Part shown: in pieces, positions 54,001 to 61,297 of the stretch
How the letters are laid out: each line of letters begins with the position of its first letter
Numbering within the stretch: position 1 is the first letter of the stretch
Assembly (NCBI RefSeq): GCF_008704495.1
Contig: NZ_CP023699.1
Span: forward strand, 7,626,001-7,690,000
Origin: Streptomyces kanamyceticus
GTDB lineage: Bacteria; Actinomycetota; Actinomycetes; Streptomycetales; Streptomycetaceae
Direction: 5' to 3'
DNA length: 64,000 bases
Notes under the pieces: model-generated
What the model saw: only the letters and a program-made list of their open reading frames with translations
Database searches by the model: none
Told to the model about the DNA's origin: nothing
Program-made: the position numbers and the translations under genes

Positions 54001-54871
54001 CCTTCGCCAGGGCCGCCCCGACGCTCGCCACCACGTCCGTGACCGGGTACTGCACGTCCCGCACCACCCGGTCGCCGTCCACCACCAGCGTCAGCCGCTT
54101 CATCCGGCTCACGCCCGCCGCGCGGAACGTCGGCAGGCGCAGGGCCGCCGTCAGGGCCAGGTCCGCGTCCGACAGGAGCGGGAAGCGCAGGTCCTCCTTC
54201 TCCGCGAACGCCCGCTGCTCGTCCGGGCGTTGGGACGAGACGCCGTGCACGGTCGCACCCGCCGCGGTGAACTCCGCGAGCTGGTCGCGGTAGGAGCAGG
54301 ACTCCAGCGTGCAGCCGCGCGCGCCGGGGATCCCCGCCCAGCCGGGCGGGTAGGCGTCCTGGCGGGCGTACGCGCCGGGGAAGCAGTACAGGACCGTGTA
54401 GGGGGTGTCCCCGGCGACCGGGTCGCACAACTCCCCTTCATGGCCCATGAGTTGGACTGCCGGTACGCGCGTGCCGAGCAGCTCGTGGACCCGCTGGGCC
54501 TCCAGGGACGTCTCCGTCGCGGTCGCCATCGTCTCTCCCTCTCCCAGTACCCAGGTATCGCCCCAGTCCTGGAGGGCGACCAGGACGGGCAGCAGTGCGC
54601 GGCCGCGCGGTGTCAGGCGGTACTCGTGGCGCACCGGGCGGTCCTGGTAGGGGGTGCGGGTCAGTACGCCCGCGGCCACCAGGAGGCGCAGCCGCTCGGT
54701 CAACACCTTGCGGGACACGCCGAGTTCGGCCTGCAGTTCGTCGAAGCGGTGCACCCCGCGCGCCGTGTCGCGCACGATCAGCAGGGTCCACCAGTCGCCC
54801 ACGACGTCCAGGGCCTGCGCGATGGCGCAGTGGTCGTCGTCGAGGCGGGTCCGTTGCGGCATGACGTCCAT
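53972..54871 (-). CDS. HxlR-type regulator fused to a peroxiredoxin (BCP/AhpC-TSA) domain
   Basis: About 299 residues in two parts. The first ~105 are an HxlR winged HTH (HCAIAQALDVVGDWWTLLIV, then ELGVSRKVLTERLRLLV) with the conserved N-terminal Cys. The rest, from about 125, is a redoxin fold with GCTLESCSYRDQ (C187 and C192), the resolving/peroxidatic pair position of bacterioferritin comigratory protein. This looks like a redox sensor whose catalytic peroxiredoxin is built into the regulator. The start is uncertain: TTG at 54892, ATG at 54871 or ATG at 54862. It is divergent from an MFS exporter. Confidence 0.85.
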   Translation of the reverse strand: MDVMPQRTRLDDDHCAIAQALDVVGDWWTLLIVRDTARGVHRFDELQAELGVSRKVLTERLRLLVAAGVLTRTPYQDRPVRHEYRLTPRGRALLPVLVALQDWGDTWVLGEGETMATATETSLEAQRVHELLGTRVPAVQLMGHEGELCDPVAGDTPYTVLYCFPGAYARQDAYPPGWAGIPGARGCTLESCSYRDQLAEFTAAGATVHGVSSQRPDEQRAFAEKEDLRFPLLSDADLALTAALRLPTFRAAGVSRMKRLTLVVDGDRVVRDVQYPVTDVVASVGAALAKVKSLTEEAG

Positions 54872-54884
54872 GCTGACATAGTCC

Positions 54885-54899
54885 GTTCCCAAAAGGAAC
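54885..54899. promoter_or_regulatory. GTTCC-N5-GGAAC operator between HxlR-redoxin and MFS genes
   Basis: Perfect 5-bp arms (54885-54889 and 54895-54899) with spacer CAAAA, centred in the 57-base gap between the divergent genes. A probable binding site of the HxlR protein. Confidence 0.6.
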
Positions 54900-54928
54900 T
54901 AAGTGGTCGTCGATCTACCGGGGGTGGC

Positions 54929-56281
54929 ATGCCGCGCGGGAAACGCGAAGGGCACGAGAAAGAGCAAGGGAAAGGGCAGGGGCAGGGGGAAGCGCAAGGG
55001 CAGCGTCTGCGGGACGTGCCGAGGGTCGTGTGGCTGCTCGCCGCCGGTCAGTTCTTCAACATGGTCGTCGCCTTCACCTTCGTCTACTTCTTCGTCTATC
55101 TGACGGACGAGCGCGACCTGTCCGTCGCCCAGGCCGGTCTCATCAGCGGCATCGGCGGCGCCGGGATGGTCGCGGGCAACTTCACCGGCGGCTGGTTCGG
55201 CGACCGGTACGGCCACCGGCGCGTCCTGCTCGCCGGATCGCTGGTCAGCGGCGTGGGCGTGCTCGCGCTGCCCGTCCTGCCCGCCGCGCTGCTCTACGTC
55301 GTGCCGGCCGTCGGCCAGTACGCGGGGGGCTGTGTGCGCGCCGCCAACGGTGCCCTCGTCGCGGTCTCCGTGCCCGGCGGCGGGCGCCGTCAGGCCTTCG
55401 CCGTGACCCGGTTCGCGGCCAACGCGGGCTTCACCGTCGGGCCCCCGCTGGGCGCGCTGCTCATCGCCCACGCCTCGTACGCCCTCCTCTTCGTCGTCGA
55501 CGGGCTCGGCACGCTCGTCTTCGCCGTGTACGCCTGGCGGGTGCTGCCCGCGCGCGGCGCGGTGCGGGCCAGGGCGGCAGACCCGGGTCCCGGGGTGTTC
55601 GCCGCGCTGCGCGGGCGCCCCACCGTCCTCGTGCTGCTCGGCGCGATCCTGGTCGCCGACCTCGTCTACCGTCAGCAGTACTCGACGCTCCCCGTCGACC
55701 TCGACCGGCACGGCCTGGACACAGGGGTCTACGGCTGGCTCCTCGCGATCAACGGCGGCGTCATCCTGCTCCTCGAACTCCCCGTCACCCTCGCCCTGCG
55801 CGGCCGCGCGCCGCTGCGGATCGTCGGGGCCGGGCTGCTGCTCGTCGGCGCGGGCTACGCCGTGCTCGCCGTCGGCACCGGGCTCGGCACCGCCGTGGCC
55901 ATGATGCTGCTGCTCACCGCGGGCGAGATCCTCTACAAGACACCGGCCACCGCGTACGTCGCCGACCACGCGCCCGCGGGGCTGCAGGGCCGGTTCCAGA
56001 GCCTGTACTCGGGGGTCTCGGTCAGCGGGGTCGTCCTGTCGGCGCCGCTCGGTGGGGCGCTGTACACCGTGGCGCCCGGGCTGCTGTGGCCGCTCTGCGC
56101 GGTGCTCGCGGGGGCGGCGGGGTGCGCGGTGTTCGTGGCGGGGCGGGGGCGCGGCAGGGTGCGGGCCGACGTGGTCGCCGGGGAAGGACCGGACGCCGCT
56201 CGTGCGGGCGGTCCGGCCCCGGACGCCGCGGGCGGCCCGCCTCCTGAGACCGGTTCGCTCGCGCGCCGTACCTCCGGTTAG
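54929..56281 (+). CDS. MFS transporter
   Basis: A 450-residue major facilitator of the drug-efflux type with about twelve helices; the loop 2-3 motif is seen as GGWFGDRYGHRRVLLAGS. The first ~28 residues are a Gly/Gln/Lys-rich cytoplasmic tail (EKEQGKGQGQGEAQGQR), and the C-terminus is a Pro/Gly-rich tail. It is divergent from the HxlR-redoxin regulator, which likely controls it. dapD starts 9 bases after its stop. Confidence 0.9.
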   Translation: MPRGKREGHEKEQGKGQGQGEAQGQRLRDVPRVVWLLAAGQFFNMVVAFTFVYFFVYLTDERDLSVAQAGLISGIGGAGMVAGNFTGGWFGDRYGHRRVLLAGSLVSGVGVLALPVLPAALLYVVPAVGQYAGGCVRAANGALVAVSVPGGGRRQAFAVTRFAANAGFTVGPPLGALLIAHASYALLFVVDGLGTLVFAVYAWRVLPARGAVRARAADPGPGVFAALRGRPTVLVLLGAILVADLVYRQQYSTLPVDLDRHGLDTGVYGWLLAINGGVILLLELPVTLALRGRAPLRIVGAGLLLVGAGYAVLAVGTGLGTAVAMMLLLTAGEILYKTPATAYVADHAPAGLQGRFQSLYSGVSVSGVVLSAPLGGALYTVAPGLLWPLCAVLAGAAGCAVFVAGRGRGRVRADVVAGEGPDAARAGGPAPDAAGGPPPETGSLARRTSG

Positions 56282-56290
56282 GTTTCACCC

Positions 56291-57280
56291 ATGACCGACA
56301 CGAATGCTTCCCGCACCACCGGCGCCGTCGCCGCAGGACTCGCCACCGTCACCACCGACGGCACCGTTCTCGACACCTGGTTCCCCGCTCCCGAGCTCGC
56401 CGCGGAGGCGGGCCCCGCGGGCACCGAGCGGCTGACCGCCGAGCGCGCCGTGGAGCTGCTCGGTGCGGGCGCCGCCAAGGCGATGGGCCCGGACGCCCGC
56501 CGTGGCGTGGAGATCATCGCCGTACGTACGGTCATCGCGTCCCTCGACGACAAGCCGCAGGACGCCCACGACGTGTACCTGCGTCTGCACCTGCTCAGCC
56601 ACCGCCTGGTCAAGCCGCACGGCGTGAACCTGGACGGACAGTTCGGCTTCCTGCCCAACGTCGCCTGGACCTCGCTCGGCCCGGTCGCCGTGGACGACGT
56701 CGAGACGGTCCGGCTCAACGCCCGCGCCGAGGGCCTGCACCTCGCCGTGACCTCCATCGACAAGTTCCCGCGCATGACGGACTACGTCGCGCCGAAGGGC
56801 GTCCGCATCGCCGACGCCGACCGCGTGCGGCTCGGCGCGCACCTCGCCGAGGGCACGACCGTCATGCACGAGGGCTTCGTGAACTTCAACGCGGGCACCC
56901 TCGGCACCTCCATGGTCGAGGGCCGCATCTCCGCCGGTGTCGTCGTCGGCGACGGCTCGGACATCGGCGGCGGCGCCTCCACCATGGGCACCCTGTCCGG
57001 CGGCGGCAACGTCCGCATCGTCATCGGCGAGCGCTGCCTGATCGGCGCCGAGGCGGGCGTCGGCATCGCGCTCGGCGACGAGTGCGTCGTCGAGGCCGGT
57101 CTGTACGTCACCGCGGGCACCCGCGTGACGATGCCCGACGGCCAGATCGTCAAGGCCCGCGAGCTCTCCGGCGCCTCGAACATCCTCTTCCGCCGCAACT
57201 CGGTCACGGGCACCGTCGAGGCCCGCCCGAACAACGCGGTCTGGGGCGGTCTGAACGAGGTTCTGCACAGCCACAACTGA
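56291..57280 (+). CDS. dapD: 2,3,4,5-tetrahydropyridine-2,6-dicarboxylate N-succinyltransferase
   Basis: A 329-residue enzyme of the succinylase branch of lysine and meso-diaminopimelate synthesis. It has an N-terminal helical domain and a left-handed beta-helix of hexapeptide repeats (about 170-290: [37 protein letters not shown]) in the long actinobacterial form. The substrate-binding [12 protein letters not shown] is present. It is the last core-chromosome gene before the integrative element. Confidence 0.96.
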   Translation: MTDTNASRTTGAVAAGLATVTTDGTVLDTWFPAPELAAEAGPAGTERLTAERAVELLGAGAAKAMGPDARRGVEIIAVRTVIASLDDKPQDAHDVYLRLHLLSHRLVKPHGVNLDGQFGFLPNVAWTSLGPVAVDDVETVRLNARAEGLHLAVTSIDKFPRMTDYVAPKGVRIADADRVRLGAHLAEGTTVMHEGFVNFNAGTLGTSMVEGRISAGVVVGDGSDIGGGASTMGTLSGGGNVRIVIGERCLIGAEAGVGIALGDECVVEAGLYVTAGTRVTMPDGQIVKARELSGASNILFRRNSVTGTVEARPNNAVWGGLNEVLHSHN

Positions 57281-57663
57281 TCAATGGTGGCCTGACGTGC
57301 GGCCGCCTACCTGATCAGCGCTCTGAACTGCTGTTGAGCTGTCGGCAGTTGTCGGCGTTGGTCATCGCTGAGCGCCCTTCCGCGGCCCGAGGACGGCCCG
57401 GGAGGGCGTTCGTGCATGAGCACCGCATCAGGAGTTCGATCGGGCATGCCCAAGAGGGCCTCCCGCTGCGGATCGGCGCGGCGCTCAAGGCTGCTGCGTA
57501 CTGCGGCTGTTCATCGTCGTTGGTGTCAATAGGGGATGTCAGCCCGCCCTTGGGCAGGGGCTCGTTCACGTGGTTGGCCTGTGTTGAGAGGCGCTACGCT
57601 CCCTGCCCCGTCGCTCTGCGATATTCGGCAGCACGGAGACTCCGGTTTGGGCATGCTAGTGCC
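57281..57663. other. Non-coding junction between core chromosome and element
   Basis: 383 bases with no convincing gene. Composition falls below that of the neighbouring core genes. The left attachment site should lie here, but without the right end no direct repeat can be matched, and I see no tRNA gene or complete tRNA 3' end. Confidence 0.4.
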
Positions 57664-58218
57664 ATGAGAGCTGCGGCAGAGGAAGCGTCAGACCTCGACG
57701 CCTTGTACTCCGCCCTCGGTCGGGTGGTGGTCGCTAGCGCACGGATGGAATCTCGCCTGCGCTACAACGTGGGCTGGATGGCTGGCGACCACGATGCGGG
57801 GTGGATCGTGTTCGAAGGCCAGTCAGTTGAGTGGCTCGTCTCGAATGGGAAAGCGATCCTTGGTCAGATCACTGAGATGAAGTGGTGGCCCAGTGATCAC
57901 TCCGACCGCATTGCCCGTGCATTCAATGACATTCAGGATGCGGCTCGAATGAGGAACCTTCTGGTCCATGGTCAGTGGGCCAAGAGCTGCTCGGGGGACG
58001 AGATCTGCACGGCGCGCCCGCAGACAGCGAAGGCTGATCAGCGAATATTCCACGTCTATCGCAGCCGCCACAGAAAGGGCTTCGAAGAGCGCGAGATTGC
58101 TATCTGCGACCTCGATGACCTAGCTCAGAGGATGCTCGACTTGGCAGTGGAGATCGATGACGCCTACGAGGATGCGATAGACCCGCGTCGGGGACAAGCT
58201 CGCTCGCGGCAAGAGTAA
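57664..58218 (+). CDS. HEPN-like helical hypothetical protein
   Basis: A 184-residue mostly helical protein of no family I can name. It contains ARMRNLLVHGQW with R97-x4-H102, which fits the Rx4-6H active-site motif of HEPN RNases found in toxins and phage-defence proteins. The preceding helices (ALGRVVVASARMESRLRYN) also fit the HEPN helical bundle. Codon use and GC are lower than in the core genes, supporting recent acquisition. No antitoxin gene lies next to it. Confidence 0.6.
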   Translation: MRAAAEEASDLDALYSALGRVVVASARMESRLRYNVGWMAGDHDAGWIVFEGQSVEWLVSNGKAILGQITEMKWWPSDHSDRIARAFNDIQDAARMRNLLVHGQWAKSCSGDEICTARPQTAKADQRIFHVYRSRHRKGFEEREIAICDLDDLAQRMLDLAVEIDDAYEDAIDPRRGQARSRQE

Positions 58219-58983
58219 GCGAATCCTGACTGGCGGCTGCTAGTGAGGTCGGTGGAGCGGCTTTGGGCTGGAGCTGCTTTGGGGCGAGTGATCATGGCCC
58301 CTTAAGCTCATCGTGATTCGGGCGGTCGGTGGACCTGCCCGCAAGGTCCGAATCGGGGCCATGATCTTAGAGGCTCGCCCCAAAGTGGCTGCCTAAAGCC
58401 GTGGAGCCGACCACCCCAGCCACGGGGTGACGGCCCAGGTAGCGGGAGATACCGCCGCGGACTGCCGCCGCGATCCGGCCTTATCGGTAACACAAAGCGT
58501 CGTTGACCTGTGGTGCGGCAATCCCCTGTACCCCCATGGCCCTGTGCTGGGTTTTGGCCCCTTGAGTGCGACGGGTGGTCGGTGCCCCGCAGCCGGTGGC
58601 GCAGACAGGGAGGCGGCGGTGCGGCGGCCGACCGGCGCCGCCCCGTTCTGGGGCCCTCGGTCCTTCGGATTGATCCCCTTGGGGGCGGGCTCGGGCCTGG
58701 TGGGTGGTCTTGAGGGGGTGTTCCTGTGCCTGCGCCTGGTCGTCCTACGGATGCTGTTGATCTCTTCCCTCTTCTAGGCCGGATCGCGGCGGCGGTCCGT
58801 GGTGGGCGCTTCCGTGTGACCGGGGCGAAGCCGCGGGGTGAAGGTAGTTGGCGCCTCAGGCTGATCAGGCAGACGCGAGCGCAGCGAGCCTTGATGAAGT
58901 AGGGAAACTCTGACCGCACCATGATTCGGAGGGTCTGATGCCGGGCTGTTGGACAACCGGCCGACTCGGCTACGGTGCGAATC
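58219..58983. other. 765-base non-coding region with a long inverted repeat
   Basis: No open frame here is convincing. The left third is a large imperfect hairpin (58247-58413, listed separately). The rest holds scattered GC-rich stretches and, next to the HD gene, a perfect 9-bp inverted repeat CATGATTCG (58920-58928) / CGAATCATG (58978-58986) that overlaps the HD start codon. Confidence 0.5.
58247..58413. repeat. Large imperfect inverted repeat, possible MITE or structured RNA
   Basis: Arms of about 55-59 bases. The best-paired parts are CTTTGGGGCGAG with CTCGCCCCAAAG, and ATCATGGCCCC (58291-58301) with GGGGCCATGAT (58355-58365); outer parts match as GGTCGG..CGGCTTT against AAAGCCG..CCGACC. 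The 53-nt loop holds further pairing (GATTCGG / CCGAATC, GGACC / GGTCC). Such a structure could be a miniature transposon remnant or a structured RNA. Confidence 0.65.
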
Positions 58984-59535
58984 ATGCCTATTGCACTGGA
59001 CACGCCTCAGGGTGCGGCCGAACTGGCTGAGTCCCTGCTGCCTCCGCTCGGGAACCGTTGGCTGCACACTCAGGCCGTGGCGGCACGCGCACGCGAGGCA
59101 TCGGCGGCTGTTCCGGAGGTTGAACGGGATCTCCTCGTCGCTTCCGCCTGGCTGCACGACATCGGGTATGCCCCGGAGCTACGCGAAACCGGCTTCCACC
59201 CTCTTGATGGTGCTCGGCACCTTGAGTCCCTCGGCGCTCCTGATCGCCTGGTCCGGCTGGTCGCTCACCACTCCGGCGCCGTCTATGAGGCGGAACAGCG
59301 TGGCCTGTCGACTGAGTTGGGCATCTACGAGCGGGAGGACTCGCCTCTTCTTGACGCACTGATCTACGCCGACATGACGACCGGTCCCGCCGGGCAGTTC
59401 TTCGACTTCGACCGTCGGATTGACGAGATCCTCGTTCGCTACGAGCCGGGCAGTGAAGTGCACACCGCGATCAGCAAGGCTCGGCCGTACCTTGGGGCCG
59501 CTGTCGAGCGCACCTGTGCCCGGCTTGGTGAGTGA
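58984..59535 (+). CDS. HD domain phosphohydrolase
   Basis: A 183-residue metal-dependent phosphohydrolase-like protein: RWLHTQAVAARAREAS supplies the first His, LVASAWLHDIGYAPELRETG the HD pair, LVAHHSG further His residues, and ALIYADMTTGPAGQ the last Asp. The substrate is unknown; HD proteins cleave nucleotides or cyclic nucleotides. ATG at 58984 is taken; GTG at 58975 is possible and neither has a clear RBS. Its stop codon touches that of the convergent Nudix gene. Confidence 0.87.
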   Translation: MPIALDTPQGAAELAESLLPPLGNRWLHTQAVAARAREASAAVPEVERDLLVASAWLHDIGYAPELRETGFHPLDGARHLESLGAPDRLVRLVAHHSGAVYEAEQRGLSTELGIYEREDSPLLDALIYADMTTGPAGQFFDFDRRIDEILVRYEPGSEVHTAISKARPYLGAAVERTCARLGE

Positions 59536-60006
59536 TCAACCGATGTAGGGCTGGGACCGGTTGGCCAAGCCGTGCTCGATCCGCATCCGCATGGATGGGT
59601 GGATGCTCAGCTCGCTCAACCGCTCTGGTGCGATGAAGGCAACTTCCTTGCTTTCGCTGCTCGTGCGGGGCTCCCCGCCGACGATGCGGGCCGTAAAGCA
59701 GATCGAGAACTGTTGGCGCACTTCGCCGTCGTCGTACGCCATGACGTGCCCTGGGTTCGTGTAGAGGCCGACCAATCCCGTCACCTCTACGTCGAAGCCG
59801 GTCTCTTCCTTGGTTTCCCGCACGGCAGCATCGGCGACAGACTCGCCGACTTCGACCCCGCCGCCGGGCAGTGCCCACAGGTCGTTGTCCGTCTTGTGGA
59901 TCAAGAGGACTTCCCCGGCTTCGTTGACGGCGACGGCGACCACCGAGGGGACGATGCTGTTCGCCTTCGGGGCGTTCGGATCATTCACGTAGTCGATGCG
60001 GGCCAT
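59536..60006 (-). CDS. Nudix hydrolase, possible Pif-like transfer immunity factor
   Basis: A 156-residue Nudix protein with a complete Nudix box (GGGVEVGESVADAAV then RETKEETGF). It hydrolyses a nucleoside diphosphate linked to another group. In pSAM2 the Nudix protein Pif blocks redundant transfer between cells that both carry the element. This gene has the matching position, 35 bases after the regulator gene and on the strand opposite the transfer genes, so the same role is possible. ATG at 60006 is chosen as the start of homology. Confidence 0.88.
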   Translation of the reverse strand: MARIDYVNDPNAPKANSIVPSVVAVAVNEAGEVLLIHKTDNDLWALPGGGVEVGESVADAAVRETKEETGFDVEVTGLVGLYTNPGHVMAYDDGEVRQQFSICFTARIVGGEPRTSSESKEVAFIAPERLSELSIHPSMRMRIEHGLANRSQPYIG

Positions 60007-60041
60007 GCCCCCAGCGTCGCACGGCTGGTTGGCAGGCTCAC

Positions 60042-60773
60042 TTACGCGGGCCGTCCCCGCTCCCACGCGTAGTCAAAGCTCCGCATGTAGTGCCGGAACG
60101 TCCGGGCGCCGGGAAGGTACCGGAAGTGCAGTACTGGGTTCTGTCCGGCGGGCGCCCCGAGTACGTGAGGGTTCACCAACACGTCGTCGTCGAAGCGGTA
60201 GATCGAGTTGTACAAGATCGTGTCATGAAGGCGGAGTTCGACACCGGGTGTCGCTGTCGCCGGTTGGAGGTAGCGGCGCGTGATGCGGGCTCGGGCAGCC
60301 AGGTCGTCGCCGATGCCTTCCTCTTCGCCGCGTTGCCTGATCATCGCTGAATCCGGGTCGCCCAACAGGATGCGCACCTGGGCCCCGGCCTTCGCCTTGT
60401 CGGCCAACTCGTCGGGTAGGTCCGGGTGGCTGTCGAAGAGGAACAGGCCCGCGTACACGAGGATTTCCACGTGATGCGAGGCGTTCTCGATCAGGGACGA
60501 CCACAGGGCCGCTGGCACGGCTCCGCGGTGCGGGTAGTACGTGACCAACTCGGAAGCGCTTGCGGTCTCGGCCTGCTTCTCGATTGCTGGCCAGAGGTAG
60601 ACCTCGTCAACTCCGAGGAAACTGGCTGTAGTCCAGCGGTGCTGACGGTGCGGGGTGCGATCTAGCGTGATCCAACGTTCCACGCTCTTGGGGTCCACCT
60701 CGACGTGCTCGGCGACTGACTGAATCGTCTCGCCCTTTGCTGAAATCGCGGCTCGTAAGCGCTCGTTCGCCAT
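60042..60773 (-). CDS. XRE-family regulator with C-terminal DUF5919/PLD-like domain
   Basis: A 243-residue protein with an N-terminal Cro/CI-type HTH (about 1-60: AISAKGETIQSVAEHVEVDPKSVERWITL). A C-terminal domain (about 85-240: HVEILVYAGLFLFDSHPDL, then VRILLGDPDSAMIRQ) recalls the phospholipase D-like fold of DUF5919. It likely represses the divergent transfer operon, a role like KorSA of pSAM2. Codon 6 is TTA (60756-60758), so its synthesis should depend on bldA. ATG at 60773 is chosen because GGAGGGG lies 9 bases upstream. Confidence 0.85.
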   Translation of the reverse strand: MANERLRAAISAKGETIQSVAEHVEVDPKSVERWITLDRTPHRQHRWTTASFLGVDEVYLWPAIEKQAETASASELVTYYPHRGAVPAALWSSLIENASHHVEILVYAGLFLFDSHPDLPDELADKAKAGAQVRILLGDPDSAMIRQRGEEEGIGDDLAARARITRRYLQPATATPGVELRLHDTILYNSIYRFDDDVLVNPHVLGAPAGQNPVLHFRYLPGARTFRHYMRSFDYAWERGRPA

Positions 60774-60808
60774 CTCCCTGGTCCCCTCCATGAGGCACGG
60801 ACGGCTAA

Positions 60809-60867
60809 GGACGTTTTACCCCTTCGGGAGACGTCCCCAAACGTCCCTCTGGACCGAGATGCGTCCA
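60809..60867. promoter_or_regulatory. Cluster of ACGTCC repeats between regulator and transfer operon
   Basis: ACGTCCC occurs at 60831 and 60841, a variant GCGTCCA at 60861, and the inverted GGACGT at 60809-60814. The same-strand copies are spaced 10 and 20 bases, one and two helical turns, which suits cooperative binding of the XRE regulator. Confidence 0.6.
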
Positions 60868-60941
60868 CCCTCTTTGGCGGTCTCCTGATCTCACCGTCGC
60901 ACGACGGCTCTCAACTCCCCGCAAGATCAGGAGAACAGACG

Positions 60942-61295
60942 ATGCGTCAGATTCCCGTCGACACCACCGCCGCCACAGTGATGGTGGCCAAGGCCCCGCA
61001 GCCCAAGGTCAAGGACCGTCGCACCGGTGAGATCGCCACGGATGCGGACGGCGTCACGCAGATGACGGTTGAGGTCATGTTTTCCGCCAACGACGAGGTG
61101 GAGATTCTGAAGGTCACCGTCCCGCAGCCGGGCATCTCGGACGACCTGGTCATGGGGGCGCCGGTTGCTCTGACGGGCCTGGTCGCCTCGGCCTGGGAGA
61201 ACGAGTTCAACGGGCAGAAGCGGCACGGCATCGCCTTCCGCGCGATCGCTGTCACCTCGCTCACCACCGGGTCCGCGAAGCCGAAGGCCGCTTGA
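60942..61295 (+). CDS. Small conserved protein of Streptomyces integrative elements
   Basis: A 117-residue protein. The centre (VKDRRTGEIATDADGVTQMTVEVMF ... VTVPQPG ... PVALTGLVASAWEN) looks like an all-beta, OB-like fold, so single-stranded DNA binding is conceivable. Genes in this position of related elements are sometimes called replication/integration activators, but I cannot confirm that for this one. A GATCAGGAGAAC RBS precedes the ATG. The FtsK-like gene starts 2 bases after its stop. Confidence 0.75.
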   Translation: MRQIPVDTTAATVMVAKAPQPKVKDRRTGEIATDADGVTQMTVEVMFSANDEVEILKVTVPQPGISDDLVMGAPVALTGLVASAWENEFNGQKRHGIAFRAIAVTSLTTGSAKPKAA

Positions 61296-61297
61296 CC

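Noticed and set aside
57315..57569. 84-residue leftward frame between dapD and the HEPN-like gene
   Set aside because: No RBS or recognisable motif; could be a decayed gene fragment but nothing supports it.
57281..57663. tRNA 3' fragment as attachment site of the element
   Set aside because: The stretch near 57430 with GTTCGATC recalls a T-loop, but no acceptor stem fits and the right end is outside the window.
58427..58777. Possible 116-residue gene in the element's non-coding region
   Set aside because: No RBS before its GTG, composition without domain signs, and no coupling to a neighbour; treated as chance open frame.
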